A DNA stretch of 64,000 nt from Bacteroidia bacterium. Lineage in GTDB: Bacteria > Bacteroidota > Bacteroidia > 2-12-FULL-35-15. The notes beneath the pieces were generated by a model. That model was given only the letters and a program-made list of their open reading frames with translations, made no database searches and was not told the origin of the DNA. This document shows, piece after piece, positions 9,041-17,762 of this stretch (within the stretch, counting starts at the first letter, position 1; each line of letters opens with the position of its first letter). Where the stretch lies: NCBI GenBank assembly GCA_030654175.1, contig JAURXZ010000001.1, positions 62,001 to 126,000 on the forward strand, written 5' to 3'. Made by a program: the position numbers and the translations under genes.

Positions 9041-10885
9041 TTATTTCTCAATCTTTATACGCAAAAGCTTTATAGAATTAATGAAAACTAAAGTGTCAGG
9101 CAGCAAGTGAATAGCAGCAGCTTCAATTGGTCCAATTACTTTAAGTAATACAAGGGTAATTCCAATCACATGAACAACACCAACACCAACAATAATATTT
9201 TCTTTAATGGTACGAAATGCCCTTTTACTAATAGCCCTTGCCAAAGCAATCTTGTCTAATTTATCCTGCATAAGAACAATATCAGCTGCTTCCATCGCTG
9301 CCTCTGTACCCATTGCACCCATTGCAATACCAATATTCGCCTGAACTAAAGCTGGAGCATCATTGATTCCATCCCCAACCATTGCTATTTTAGAACCGTC
9401 TTTCTGTAATTCTTTTATAATATTAATTTTATCTTCAGGCAACAAATTAGCTCTGTAATCAGTAATTCCAATCTGATTGGCAACGTGTTTCGCAGTTTCA
9501 GGATTATCGCCTGTAAGCATTATGATGTTTTTAATTCCGCTTTTTCTTAATCCTGTAATCATGTCTTTTGCTCCATCACGGATAGTATCTGATACATAAA
9601 AAACACACGTTAATTTATTGTTGACTGAAAGGTATATTGCAGTATCTGTAAGATTAATTAATGTTGTTGGAAGCGAAACTTTACCTTCTTCCATAAATGC
9701 TTTATTGCCAAGCATAAGTGATTTGCCTTCTGCATCTGCTTTAACGCCTCGTCCTTTGATAACTTCAAAATTAGTAGGCTCGGCATAAGCTAATTTCAAT
9801 TTATCCGCATAATTTAAAATTGCCTTAGCAAGTGGATGGCTTGAACGTCTGTCCGCTGTGGCTGCAAGTTGTACTAATTGATTTTCTGTATAAGAATTGT
9901 CTGTTATTTCAACTCTATTTACCGTTGGACTTCCAACAGTTAACGTACCTGTTTTATCAAAGACAATTGTAGTAACTTTAGCAAGTTCTTCTAAAAACAA
10001 ACCTCCTTTTATCAGAATACCTTCTCTTGCAGCACGGGCAATTGCTGCAATGGTAACAAGAGGTGTTGCTAAGCCAAGTTCTGCCGGAGAAGTAAAAATC
10101 AACAATGCAATTACAAGTTTAACATCACGAGTAAAAAAATATACTGCACCAACAAAAATAAATACCACTGGTATAAGCCACGAAGCTACTTTGTCAGTAA
10201 ACTTTTCAATTGGTGCTTGTTGGCTTTCTGCTTCTTCAACCAAAGAAATAATACGTGAAAAAACTGTGTCCTTTACTGCTTTAGTCATTTGAATATCGAG
10301 CGCACCCAATTCAACAATTGTTCCTGCAAATGCAACACTTCCCACCGCTTTTTCGACTGGCACACTTTCTCCTGTAATTGGTGCTTGGTTAACAGAGCCT
10401 GAGCCACCTATTATATTTCCATCAACAGGTATTTTTTCTCCCGCTTTTACAATAATAATATCTCCAATTTTTAAATCAATTATAGCAACCGTTTCTTCCC
10501 GATTTTCTCTTTTTATAATTGCAGTTTTTGGTACGGAACCAATTAACTCTTTAATAGATGCTCTTGCTTTTTCACCACTTGCGCTTGCTATATATTCAGC
10601 AATAAGAATAATCATAAGTACAACGGAGCCTGCCAAGTATTCTTTACCAAGAACAGAAACAATTACAGCGATAGTTATAAATAGCTCTGTGCCTATCTTT
10701 CGCTCTTTTATTAAATCTTTTATCGCAGATTTTACTAATGAATAAAGACCAAAAGCCATTGCAACGAGCAAAAGTGGCAATGGAAAAACATCAAAATAAA
10801 ATAATAGACTTGCTATACCTACCGTTAGTATTCTTACAATTTCCCAAAGAAACTGGCGTGAAAAAAATATTTGTGAAAAATTCAT
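9041..10885 (-). CDS. P1B-type heavy-metal ATPase lacking the usual transmembrane Cys motif
   Basis: ATP-driven metal exporter of 614 aa with no N-terminal HMA domain. Catalytic marks are TGES (actuator), DKTGTLT near residue 308 (phosphorylated Asp), the HP motif in SSHPLAKAI, MLTGDNPETA and GDGINDAPALV. The metal-site motif in the central transmembrane helix, normally CPC, SPC or TPC, reads FTSPAELGLATP here (about residues 264-275), so the expected Cys is replaced by Ala. The C-terminal helices contain AIHLLPDTLVFINSIKLL. Substrate is therefore hard to assign. An inverted repeat at 10952-11018 lies in its upstream region. Confidence 0.93.
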   Translation of the reverse strand: MNFSQIFFSRQFLWEIVRILTVGIASLLFYFDVFPLPLLLVAMAFGLYSLVKSAIKDLIKERKIGTELFITIAVIVSVLGKEYLAGSVVLMIILIAEYIASASGEKARASIKELIGSVPKTAIIKRENREETVAIIDLKIGDIIIVKAGEKIPVDGNIIGGSGSVNQAPITGESVPVEKAVGSVAFAGTIVELGALDIQMTKAVKDTVFSRIISLVEEAESQQAPIEKFTDKVASWLIPVVFIFVGAVYFFTRDVKLVIALLIFTSPAELGLATPLVTIAAIARAAREGILIKGGLFLEELAKVTTIVFDKTGTLTVGSPTVNRVEITDNSYTENQLVQLAATADRRSSHPLAKAILNYADKLKLAYAEPTNFEVIKGRGVKADAEGKSLMLGNKAFMEEGKVSLPTTLINLTDTAIYLSVNNKLTCVFYVSDTIRDGAKDMITGLRKSGIKNIIMLTGDNPETAKHVANQIGITDYRANLLPEDKINIIKELQKDGSKIAMVGDGINDAPALVQANIGIAMGAMGTEAAMEAADIVLMQDKLDKIALARAISKRAFRTIKENIIVGVGVVHVIGITLVLLKVIGPIEAAAIHLLPDTLVFINSIKLLRIKIEK

Positions 10886-10951
10886 ATATCCTATTTTTAT
10901 AGTTTACTAATTAAGTCTTTTAAATTATTTAACAGCACTTACATTAAATTA

Positions 10952-11018
10952 ACCCCTGCCTTGAAAAAAGTAATTACCGTTAAATAAATTAGCGATTAAT
11001 ACAAAAAGAGGCAGGGGT
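10952..11018. repeat. 10-bp perfect inverted repeat between the 11025 and 9041 genes
   Basis: ACCCCTGCCT at 10952-10961 pairs with AGGCAGGGGT at 11009-11018, with a 47-nt spacer. On the minus strand the first arm is followed by CTTTTTG. It may be a long-loop terminator for the lipoprotein gene at 11025 or an attenuator/operator for the P-type ATPase downstream. The arms are seen directly; the role is a guess. Confidence 0.5.
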
Positions 11019-11024
11019 ATTCCT

Positions 11025-11399
11025 TTATTCAACCACTGCAACATTAGTTGTCTTTGTTTCCGTTTTTTTCTTGATGCTTATTGGCAGCCCTCCCTTAACT
11101 GTATTTGAAATACTACCATCGTAACCAATAGCAAAAAGATAATAATCACCTTTCTGTAAATTGTTTATTTCATAATTAGCGTTTGCATCTGCGGTTACAC
11201 TTGCATCATAATTAGATGGATCTGTTCCTGGAGATTCTTTTGCTCCATACTTAATGTAAACAACGGCATTAGGAATGGGAACAATGTGGTGCATTACTCT
11301 ACCGGTAATTTTAGCTTTACCGCCAGTCCCTTCTTTTTTGCAGGATGCAATTAGCAATACTGAAATTGACAGAATTGCGATGATGGTTTTTATTTTCAT
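11025..11399 (-). CDS. Small lipoprotein with carboxypeptidase-regulatory-like fold
   Basis: This 124-aa protein has a lipobox (LIASCKK near residue 19), then KAKITGRVMHH, PIPNAVVYIKYG, a Tyr/Asn-rich middle and YEINNLQKGDYYLFAIGYDG. That order of strands is typical of CarboxypepD_reg-like beta-sandwich domains in Bacteroidota. It lies after the anchor protein gene (11440-12078) in the same direction, so it may be part of the HupE-like unit. No specific function can be given. Confidence 0.75.
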   Translation of the reverse strand: MKIKTIIAILSISVLLIASCKKEGTGGKAKITGRVMHHIVPIPNAVVYIKYGAKESPGTDPSNYDASVTADANANYEINNLQKGDYYLFAIGYDGSISNTVKGGLPISIKKKTETKTTNVAVVE

Positions 11400-11439
11400 G
11401 TTTGTAATTTTTAATTCTGTTACTTATATCATTGTAGCT

Positions 11440-12078
11440 TTAATTTATGAGTGCATACTCTCCTTTTAGTCTAATGCTTATGTTTATATCAGTTTCGCTT
11501 TTATTCTTAAAGTACCATCCATGTTTCCCTTCAAATGGTGATAGGAAATTACCAATCATGTTATTTGAATAAGCTACTGTATAGCTTTCATAATAAACAT
11601 TGTCGGAAGGATTGGCTTGTTTGACTTCACCGTGGAAATCAAAAAAAACAGCTCCTTTATTTGTTAGCCATTCATATTTTACTCTTCCGTATTTGAGCAT
11701 ATTTATTTTATACTCAATGTCGCCTCCTGCCGGAATACTAATTTGAATACTGTCTTCCCTTTCTTCAAATTGCTTATCGGGAGCAGGATTATTTGCCTCT
11801 GACGGTCTTTCTACTTCAGGTGCAGAACCACCATTTTCAAGTTTAAGTATGCGATGCGATGGTTGCTCAACAATCTGCACGGAATTAGTTATATCCGCTT
11901 TTTCGACTGGTTGGTGAAGTTTACTGAATCCTAACATTTTGCCTGTGCCTGTTGGGTCTATCCCAAATTCGGCAGGTAATACAGTGGTTACTAATAGGAT
12001 AATTCCAATTATTAAAGCCACAATAGTAGCCTTGATAATTTTTTTTGTTTCTAATATGGGGTGTTTGATTTCTGTCAT
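11440..12078 (-). CDS. Transmembrane anchor protein accompanying a HupE/UreJ-like permease
   Basis: This 212-aa protein has one membrane helix at about residues 15-35 (ATIVALIIGIILLVTTVLP), a Pro/Glu-rich linker, and a periplasmic domain with ISIPAGGDIEYKINM, KYEWLTNKGAVFFDFHGE and FEGKHGWYFKNKS. Proteins of this shape are often annotated as transmembrane anchor proteins next to HupE/UreJ-like genes, as here: its start is 12 nt after the stop of the 12091-12780 gene. The periplasmic domain may interact with the permease; the exact role is unknown. Confidence 0.75.
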   Translation of the reverse strand: MTEIKHPILETKKIIKATIVALIIGIILLVTTVLPAEFGIDPTGTGKMLGFSKLHQPVEKADITNSVQIVEQPSHRILKLENGGSAPEVERPSEANNPAPDKQFEEREDSIQISIPAGGDIEYKINMLKYGRVKYEWLTNKGAVFFDFHGEVKQANPSDNVYYESYTVAYSNNMIGNFLSPFEGKHGWYFKNKSETDINISIRLKGEYALIN

Positions 12079-12090
12079 GATATACTATGT

Positions 12091-12780
12091 TTAAGATGTG
12101 AAGTAGCCTGTTAATTGAAAACCTAATAAAACAAATCCTGCTGCCATTAACAGGGTGTTTGTTAATGTTGAAAATCGCATGAAGCTATTGCTGTGTCGCC
12201 AAAAACTAAAGACGATGAGAACAAACGCCAATGCAATAAACTGTCCGATTTCTACTCCTATGTTGAAACCGATTAAATTTGTAAAAAGGCCTTCTCTACC
12301 AAAATTAAATTCCTGCAATTTTGTGGCAAGACCAAAGCCATGAAATAATCCGAAAATTAAAACGGCAGCTTTTGTGTTTGGCTGATATCCGAGTACTCGT
12401 TTAAATCCACCCAAATTATCGAAACCTTTATACACAATGGATAAAGCTATAATAGCATCAATCAGATGAGCGTTCACTCCTATATTCCACCATACTCCTA
12501 ATATCAATGTTGTGCTATGACCTAAAGTAAAAAAGCTCACATAAACCAACACTTCTTTAGGTCGGTATAGAAAAAATATTACCCCCACTAAAAACAGCAG
12601 ATGGTCATAGCCTGTAAGCATGTGCTTTGCTCCGATATACAGGAAGGGAATAAAAGCTACTCCATCGTTTCCGAGCAAAAAGTTTTTCGTGGCTCCATCT
12701 ACCCCATGACCAAAAACAGAGCTGCCTATGACGGATAGAAATAGAAGAAGGCTAACTAACCCTAATTTTTTATAATTCAT
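12091..12780 (-). CDS. HupE/UreJ-family membrane protein, putative metal (Ni/Co) permease
   Basis: This 229-aa polytopic protein has a signal-like N-terminus and HupE/UreJ_2 marks: GAKHMLTGYDHLLFLVGV, FFTLGHSTTLIL, IALSIVYKGFDN and LIFGLFHGFGLA. The conserved His and Asp residues in these helices are thought to bind Ni or related ions in the family. It is the first gene of a unit with the anchor protein at 11440-12078. Location among metal-efflux genes supports a metal role; direction of transport is not visible. Confidence 0.85.
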   Translation of the reverse strand: MNYKKLGLVSLLLFLSVIGSSVFGHGVDGATKNFLLGNDGVAFIPFLYIGAKHMLTGYDHLLFLVGVIFFLYRPKEVLVYVSFFTLGHSTTLILGVWWNIGVNAHLIDAIIALSIVYKGFDNLGGFKRVLGYQPNTKAAVLIFGLFHGFGLATKLQEFNFGREGLFTNLIGFNIGVEIGQFIALAFVLIVFSFWRHSNSFMRFSTLTNTLLMAAGFVLLGFQLTGYFTS

Positions 12781-12806
12781 ATTTTTTTATTTTAATAATA
12801 AATAAA

Positions 12807-12842
12807 CCTTTGATTTGATTACGTTTGAAACCAAATCAAAGG
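12807..12842 (-). terminator. Hairpin terminator after the HMBD gene
   Basis: Perfect 11-bp arms CCTTTGATTTG (12807-12817) and CAAATCAAAGG (12832-12842) with a 14-nt loop. Read on the minus strand, the stem begins 20 nt after the stop codon of the 12862 gene and is followed by a T-rich stretch (TTTATTTATT). This fits factor-independent termination of the upstream metal operon before the HupE-like unit. Confidence 0.65.
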
Positions 12843-12861
12843 ATAAGAATGTTTCTTAATC

Positions 12862-13260
12862 TTAATGATGATGACCATCTTCATCATGGCTATGCCCATG
12901 CGGCTTCTCTTGCTTCACTGGTTTCTTTTCTGTCAGTTCCTTTCCGCATTTAGGGCATTTACCTGCTTTATCATAGGTTTTATCGCCTTCGCATTTCATT
13001 GGGCACTCAAATATTGTTGAAGAAGTTTTTTCGGCTTTTTTTACAATCTTTTTTTCAAGTGTCATAGAGCATTTTGGGCATTTTCCAGCACTTGCCATTT
13101 TCACTTCCGGGTGCATTGAACAGGTATAGTAAACCGAATCCTTCTGCTCTGTTTTTGCCGGTGATTTTGTATTGGTTTTTGTTGTGCTTTGTGCATAAGA
13201 GATTGTTGTACCACCAGCCATTATTATGACTGCAATAGCAATTGATTTGATTTTTTTCAT
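12862..13260 (-). CDS. Exported heavy-metal-binding-domain protein with His-rich tail
   Basis: This 132-aa protein has a signal peptide ending near TISYAQ. It has two HMBD-like motifs: YTCSMHPEVKMASAGKCPKC and FECPMKCEGDKTYDKAGKCP followed by KC. The C-terminus is His-rich (HGHSHDEDGHHH). HMBD motifs occur in Cu/Ag/Zn handling proteins and at the N-termini of some CusB-type adaptors. A periplasmic metal buffer or chaperone is likely. It is followed by a terminator, so it ends the unit that starts with the pump genes upstream. Confidence 0.85.
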   Translation of the reverse strand: MKKIKSIAIAVIIMAGGTTISYAQSTTKTNTKSPAKTEQKDSVYYTCSMHPEVKMASAGKCPKCSMTLEKKIVKKAEKTSSTIFECPMKCEGDKTYDKAGKCPKCGKELTEKKPVKQEKPHGHSHDEDGHHH

Positions 13261-13321
13261 TTTGTTTTTTAGTTTTTGATGGTTAATTAATTGTTTAGGT
13301 AAAATCTTAGTTAATTCTATT

Positions 13322-13564
13322 TTAAAGGATATTTATTTTGCTTCTTAAATATTCTTCTGCATCACCGATAGTTATAATATTTTCAATGTCGTCATCAGGT
13401 ATGGTTATGTTAAAGGTTTTTTCCAAGTCAATTGATAATTCAACCATATCCAAAGAATCCGCACCCAGGTCGGTAAATTTCGCCTCCGGCTTTAATTCTT
13501 CCTGGTTAACATCCAATTTGTCAATCAGAAGTGCATAAAATTTGTCTTTAAAATCTTTCATCAC
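13322..13564 (-). CDS. Acyl carrier protein
   Basis: This 80-aa protein has the 4'-phosphopantetheine attachment motif ADSLDMVELSIDLEK, with Ser in DSL near residue 37, and the usual ACP helix pattern (ELKPEAKFTDLG before it, IPDDDIENIITIGDAEEYL after it). ACPs carry acyl chains for fatty-acid or related synthesis. No fatty-acid synthesis gene lies nearby; the neighbours are metal proteins. It may be a second, specialised ACP. The start could be 13564 or the next ATG at 13561. Confidence 0.93.
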   Translation of the reverse strand: MMKDFKDKFYALLIDKLDVNQEELKPEAKFTDLGADSLDMVELSIDLEKTFNITIPDDDIENIITIGDAEEYLRSKINIL

Positions 13565-13651
13565 TCAGCGCTTACTTTTTGTCTTCTCCTTGGGTAAATA
13601 CATACTGCTTCCCTTTCAAATGAACTATGCCATCATTCGCAATCACTTAAG

Positions 13652-13981
13652 CTAATTTGTTTTACTACAAGGCATCTTATAGCTCAGTTTAGCCACTACG
13701 GACATAATTGTCTTGGCGGAAGTAAGGTTAGGATCGTACACTATTGAAACATCCTTGCTTTTAAGATTAAGAATGGATTGCTTTATACCGTTTTCACCAT
13801 TAAGTCCATCCTCTATGATACGCTGGCAATTTTCACAGGCGGCATCTGGTAAATTGATAGTTAGTAAAGAATCATTTGACCCCTTGTTTATTACCCTTTT
13901 TTCGTCCTTAATTTGATTACAAGCCATCGCTGTCATTCCAATAAATACAACTAATGCAATCTGTCTTTTTATATTTCTCAT
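13652..13981 (-). CDS. Lipoprotein with HMA-like metal-binding domain
   Basis: This 109-aa protein has a lipobox MACN near residue 21 and a C-terminal ferredoxin-like (HMA) domain: LLTINLPDAACENCQRIIED, then KDVSIVYDPNLTSAKTIMSVVAKL. The metal-binding CxxC is AACENCQ, not the usual GMxCxxC, so it is a divergent member. It would hold a metal at the periplasmic side of a membrane. It follows the P1B-4 ATPase gene (14033-15943) and probably works with it. Confidence 0.8.
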   Translation of the reverse strand: MRNIKRQIALVVFIGMTAMACNQIKDEKRVINKGSNDSLLTINLPDAACENCQRIIEDGLNGENGIKQSILNLKSKDVSIVYDPNLTSAKTIMSVVAKLSYKMPCSKTN

Positions 13982-14032
13982 GTTTTTCGTTTATTGCTAC
14001 TTTAATCGGGTTATGGTTTCCTCGTTTTTCAA

Positions 14033-15943
14033 TCATCTTAAAAGTCTTAAACCACTTAATATCACTAATACTGTGCTTCCTTCATGACCTACTACACCGG
14101 ATGGTAAATCAATAATACCACCAATGAAGTTTAGTGTAATTAAGGTAAGTGCTACTGCAATTGCAAACACCACATTTTGTTTTACCACACGGTTTGTACG
14201 CCTTCCTAATGAAATAGCAAACGGAATATTTTCTATATTATCTGCCATTAAAATAATATCGGCTGTTTCCATTGCCACATCCGTACCACCACTACCCATT
14301 GCAATACCTACCGATGCAGTGGCTAAAGCCGGTGCATCGTTAACACCATCACCTACCATTGCTACTTTACCATATTTGCTTTCCAGCATTTTTACAGCTT
14401 CAACTTTTTGTTCGGGCAAAAGCTCAGCATACACTTCATCAATCCCGGCTTGCTTTCCAATTGCGTTGCCGGTGGTTTTGCTATCACCTGTTAATAAGGC
14501 GACTTTTATGCCCATTGCTTTTAAATCATCCATCACTTTTTTTGCTTGCGGACGAATAGTGTCCTGAATAGAAAGTAAGCCTATGAGCTGCCGGTTTGCT
14601 GCAATGAATATTACCGTTTTACCTTGTTCTTCCAATTCTGCTGCCTTTTGTAAATGTTCTTTTGATATAGTTATGTCTTCCAGTATCTCCGGTTTGCCTA
14701 TTTTATATTCTACTCCATTTAAAGAGCCATGAACGCCTAAACCATTTATGGCTTGTAATCCCTTTGGTCTTTCCAATGGAATATTTTTTTCATTGGCTGA
14801 TTGTACGATTGCCTTAGCAATAGGGTGCTGAGAAAGCGTTTCAATAGAAGCGGCTAAACGCAAAAGTTCTATTTCCGTGATATTATTCAGAGGAAGAATA
14901 TCCATGACTTTCGGTTTTCCACTTGTAAGCGTTCCGGTTTTATCAAAAGCAACCACTTTAACGTCACTTACATTTTCAAGATGGACACCGCCTTTCAATA
15001 AAACTCCTTTTCTGGCGGCATTAGATATTGCTGATAAAAATGCAGGCATGATAGAAGATACCAAAGCACAAGGCGAAGCAACTACAAGGAAAATCATCGC
15101 ACGGTAAATAGTTTCACTCCATGTCCAGTTAATCAAAAAAGGAGGTAAGGTCATAAGTAGAATAGCAGTGACCACTACAAACTTTGCATAGCCACCTTCA
15201 AACCGTTCAACAAAAAGCTGTGTGGGTGGCTTTTCGTTCTGTGCTTCCTGAACCAGATGAATGATTTTTGCCAGCATCGTTTCTTCAGCAGGCTTGCTAA
15301 CTTCAATTTGTAAAGCTCCCTGTCCGTTGATGGTTCCGGAAAAAACTTCATCACCTTTTGTTTTATCCACTGGTATGGCTTCACCGGTAATAGAAGCCTG
15401 GTTAATAGCCGAGTAGCCATCAATTACAATACCATCTGCCGCAATCCGCTCCCCCGGTCTTACAACAATGATGTCTCCCTTTTTCAAATCTTCCACCTTT
15501 ACCTTTCGTTCTGTTCCATTCTCAAATAATACTGCCTCTTCGGGGCGCAGCTTCATAATGGACTGTATGGCTTTGTTGGTTCTTTCCATTGTGTAACCTT
15601 CCAAAGCGCCACTCAGTGAAAATATGAATATCAGAATAGCCCCGTCCATCCAGTACCCGATAGAGGCCGCACCAATGGCAGCAACGACCATGAGCAAATC
15701 CACATCAAGCTGCTTTTCCTTAAAAAGGGTTTCCAGCCCTTCCTTCGCTTTTTGATAGCCTCCAATGACATAAGCCAAAATGAAAAAGGCGATTGCCAAA
15801 CCTTTCATTTCGTTTTTTCCGGCCCACCATGCAAGTCCGATAAATAATAGGCTCAAGCCGGTTACAATTGCAGCTCCATGCCGCTCCCAATTACCAAATG
15901 ACAATCCTTTTTTTGGTTGGGTTAATATTACTGTTTGCTCCAT
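14033..15943 (-). CDS. P1B-4-type metal ATPase (Co/Zn/Fe exporter type)
   Basis: ATP-driven metal exporter of 636 aa without HMA domain. Seen motifs: TGEAIP (actuator), VVASPCALVSS near residue 285 (metal-site Ser-Pro-Cys), DKTGTLTSG near residue 331, the HP motif in SQHPIAKAI, LLTGDSKTTG, GDGVNDAPALA, and VVGHEGSTVLVI in the last helix (about residue 618). SPC together with HEG[ST] is the signature of the P1B-4 group (CoaT/PfeT/CtpD type). The neighbours are a ferredoxin-like protein upstream (11 nt) and an HMA lipoprotein downstream. Confidence 0.95.
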   Translation of the reverse strand: MEQTVILTQPKKGLSFGNWERHGAAIVTGLSLLFIGLAWWAGKNEMKGLAIAFFILAYVIGGYQKAKEGLETLFKEKQLDVDLLMVVAAIGAASIGYWMDGAILIFIFSLSGALEGYTMERTNKAIQSIMKLRPEEAVLFENGTERKVKVEDLKKGDIIVVRPGERIAADGIVIDGYSAINQASITGEAIPVDKTKGDEVFSGTINGQGALQIEVSKPAEETMLAKIIHLVQEAQNEKPPTQLFVERFEGGYAKFVVVTAILLMTLPPFLINWTWSETIYRAMIFLVVASPCALVSSIMPAFLSAISNAARKGVLLKGGVHLENVSDVKVVAFDKTGTLTSGKPKVMDILPLNNITEIELLRLAASIETLSQHPIAKAIVQSANEKNIPLERPKGLQAINGLGVHGSLNGVEYKIGKPEILEDITISKEHLQKAAELEEQGKTVIFIAANRQLIGLLSIQDTIRPQAKKVMDDLKAMGIKVALLTGDSKTTGNAIGKQAGIDEVYAELLPEQKVEAVKMLESKYGKVAMVGDGVNDAPALATASVGIAMGSGGTDVAMETADIILMADNIENIPFAISLGRRTNRVVKQNVVFAIAVALTLITLNFIGGIIDLPSGVVGHEGSTVLVILSGLRLLR

Positions 15944-15953
15944 AATTTTATTA

Positions 15954-16199
15954 TTACTTGTTGAGAATATATTTTTTAAAAATGGTTCCTAAATCTTTTT
16001 CTGAAAACCATATATCATCAGGATGCAGATGTAGGACAGGTGCATTGTTACACCTGTCATTACAACCTATTTTCTGTATTTCTATTCTATCCTGTAGTTT
16101 ATACTTTTTGATATAGTGTTCTAAAAGTTTTCCCTTTTTCTTCCTGCAATTAGCGCCATTGCACTGATAGAAAATAAAGTTTTCTTCTTCTGCATTCAT
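15954..16199 (-). CDS. Thioredoxin-fold (2Fe-2S) ferredoxin-like protein
   Basis: This 81-aa cytoplasmic protein has Cys pairs spaced as in thioredoxin-like 2Fe-2S ferredoxins: QCNGANCRKKKG near the N-terminus and KIGCNDRCNNAPVLHLHPDD in the second half, ending with a Lys/Phe-rich helix. In the family these four Cys bind a 2Fe-2S cluster. It lies 10 nt before the P1B-4 ATPase gene and may deliver electrons or sense metal; that link is inferred. Confidence 0.8.
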   Translation of the reverse strand: MNAEEENFIFYQCNGANCRKKKGKLLEHYIKKYKLQDRIEIQKIGCNDRCNNAPVLHLHPDDIWFSEKDLGTIFKKYILNK

Positions 16200-16256
16200 G
16201 ATATTGAACTTTAATTAGTTTTTATTTAATAATTGCTTCGGCACGCATACTTTTGT

Positions 16257-16382
16257 TTATATCCTGGCTGGTTGAGATGGTATCTTCACCGATGTTTTTT
16301 GTTCATCGGAATTACAGGAAACGGCTATTAGGGATAAGCTTAATAGAATTGATGCTAAGTTTTTAAATGTTGTCCGCTTCAT
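16257..16382 (-). CDS. 41-aa lipoprotein, possibly a remnant
   Basis: A short frame from ATG 16382 to TAA 16257-16259 encodes a complete lipoprotein signal (MKRTTFKNLASILLSLSL..AVSC, lipobox Cys near residue 23) followed by only 18 residues (NSDEQKTSVKIPSQPARI). The signal is too good to be chance, but the mature part is so short that the gene may be truncated, with its 3' part lost. It sits between the two metal-transport units. Confidence 0.45.
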   Translation of the reverse strand: MKRTTFKNLASILLSLSLIAVSCNSDEQKTSVKIPSQPARI

Positions 16383-16465
16383 GGTTTTTTAATTTTATTT
16401 TTATCGCCTACCCTAATCAGTTTTCGGCTTCCCTTTTATTGTTTTTATTCTTTTGAATAAAAGAT

Positions 16466-16588
16466 TTAAAGCGACCGAACCAAAGCAAAAATTATTATAC
16501 CTGCCAACACCAGATAGATCAGCCATTTAAAGTATTGACTGAATTTATTCTTTGGCATTTCATCTCCTGTTTTGCAACACTCTTTCAT
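16466..16588 (-). CDS. 40-aa single-span membrane microprotein with N-terminal Cys pair
   Basis: The frame runs from ATG 16588 to TAA 16466-16468: MKECCKTGDEMPKNKFSQYF, then a hydrophobic helix (KWLIYLVLAGIIIFALV). The N-terminal ECC could bind metal at the cytoplasmic face. It lies 29 nt after the stop of the adaptor gene (16618-17757), where similar microproteins occur in this window. Real but of unknown function; assistance to the RND pump is inferred. Confidence 0.55.
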   Translation of the reverse strand: MKECCKTGDEMPKNKFSQYFKWLIYLVLAGIIIFALVRSL

Positions 16589-16617
16589 TTTCTAAATTTT
16601 TAATATATCTCTAATAG

Positions 16618-17757
16618 TTATTCATCACTCGTATTTTTCATTTTCATTAATAAGCTGTATGCGTTTTTAACAACAAAAGTATAGTTGGCGAATGTCGCAG
16701 CATTATCTGAAATAATTTCAATAAAACCATCGTTCGTATTTCCTGTTTTCACCTCTAAAATTTCAAAATTATTTTTGTCCTTTGCCACAAAAGCGTATTT
16801 TTTGTTTTCAAAATTCACCACTGCATCAACCGGCAGCACATACGAGTTGTTACTTGTAACTTCTATGCCCGCATTCATGAACATGCCGGGAATAAGAGAT
16901 TTGTCAAAGGATTTGAAATGGCAATGCGCTATAACGCTTCTGTCTCCCGACAGGTCTTTTCCAACCAAAATAATTTCACATTCGTATTTTTTCTCAGGGT
17001 TGGTATTGGTATAAGCAATCGCTTTCTGCCCCACCGAAAGTTTGTCGATGTCTTTCTCAAAAACATTTAAGGCCAGGTGAATGTCTTGCGGATTAACAAT
17101 TTCAAATAACACATCCGCAGGATTTACATACTTTCCGATATTTACATTTACTTTAGATACAAAGCCATCAATAGGTGAATACATATTAACAGTTTTCGAT
17201 ATGTTATCTGCATCAAGAGTACCTGGGTTAATACCAACCAGTTGCAGCTTTTGAGACAGCGCATGAACAAGTACCTTTTCGCTTGTGTAGTCCGCTTGTG
17301 TTTGTTGAAACAGCTTATCACTGCTGGCCTTGCTCTGATTTAACTCCTTTTGCCTGTTATATTCTGCTTCCATGTAAACAAGTCTTGCTTTGGCGGTTAA
17401 GTAATCTTGCTGTAACTGGATCAGTTGAGCATCTTCCATCGTTGCTATGATTTCCCCTTTTTTTAAAGGCGTACCTGGAAGCATGTTAGTGGATTTTAAA
17501 TATCCACCTAATGGAAAGCTAATGGTTACCAAATTGGACGGTGGAACATCTATTGATCCTGTTAGCTTAAGAATGGATGAAATACTTTTATTTTCTATTT
17601 TGCCTGTTACAACTCCTGCATTACGAATTTGGCCATCGGTCATTTGTACAAGGTTTTCATTTACGGGTGTTTCCACCTTGTTCTCCGTTTCCTGTTTATT
17701 GTTGCAGGCGATGAGGGTCGCCAATAAAACGGGTAAAATAATGAGTGATTTTTTCAT
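16618..17757 (-). CDS. RND periplasmic adaptor lipoprotein (CusB/CzcB type)
   Basis: Adaptor of 379 aa for the RND-TolC fusion encoded just upstream. It has a lipobox (LIACNNK near residue 18), barrel-sandwich halves (LPGTPLKKGEIIATMED, then MYSPIDGFVSKVNVNIGKYV), a helical hairpin of usual length and a beta-barrel (LALNVFEKDIDKLSVGQKAI). It ends without the extra Cys tail seen in the adaptor at 3696. The gene starts 5 nt after the stop of the small membrane protein at 17763. Confidence 0.93.
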   Translation of the reverse strand: MKKSLIILPVLLATLIACNNKQETENKVETPVNENLVQMTDGQIRNAGVVTGKIENKSISSILKLTGSIDVPPSNLVTISFPLGGYLKSTNMLPGTPLKKGEIIATMEDAQLIQLQQDYLTAKARLVYMEAEYNRQKELNQSKASSDKLFQQTQADYTSEKVLVHALSQKLQLVGINPGTLDADNISKTVNMYSPIDGFVSKVNVNIGKYVNPADVLFEIVNPQDIHLALNVFEKDIDKLSVGQKAIAYTNTNPEKKYECEIILVGKDLSGDRSVIAHCHFKSFDKSLIPGMFMNAGIEVTSNNSYVLPVDAVVNFENKKYAFVAKDKNNFEILEVKTGNTNDGFIEIISDNAATFANYTFVVKNAYSLLMKMKNTSDE

Positions 17758-17762
17758 TTTAT

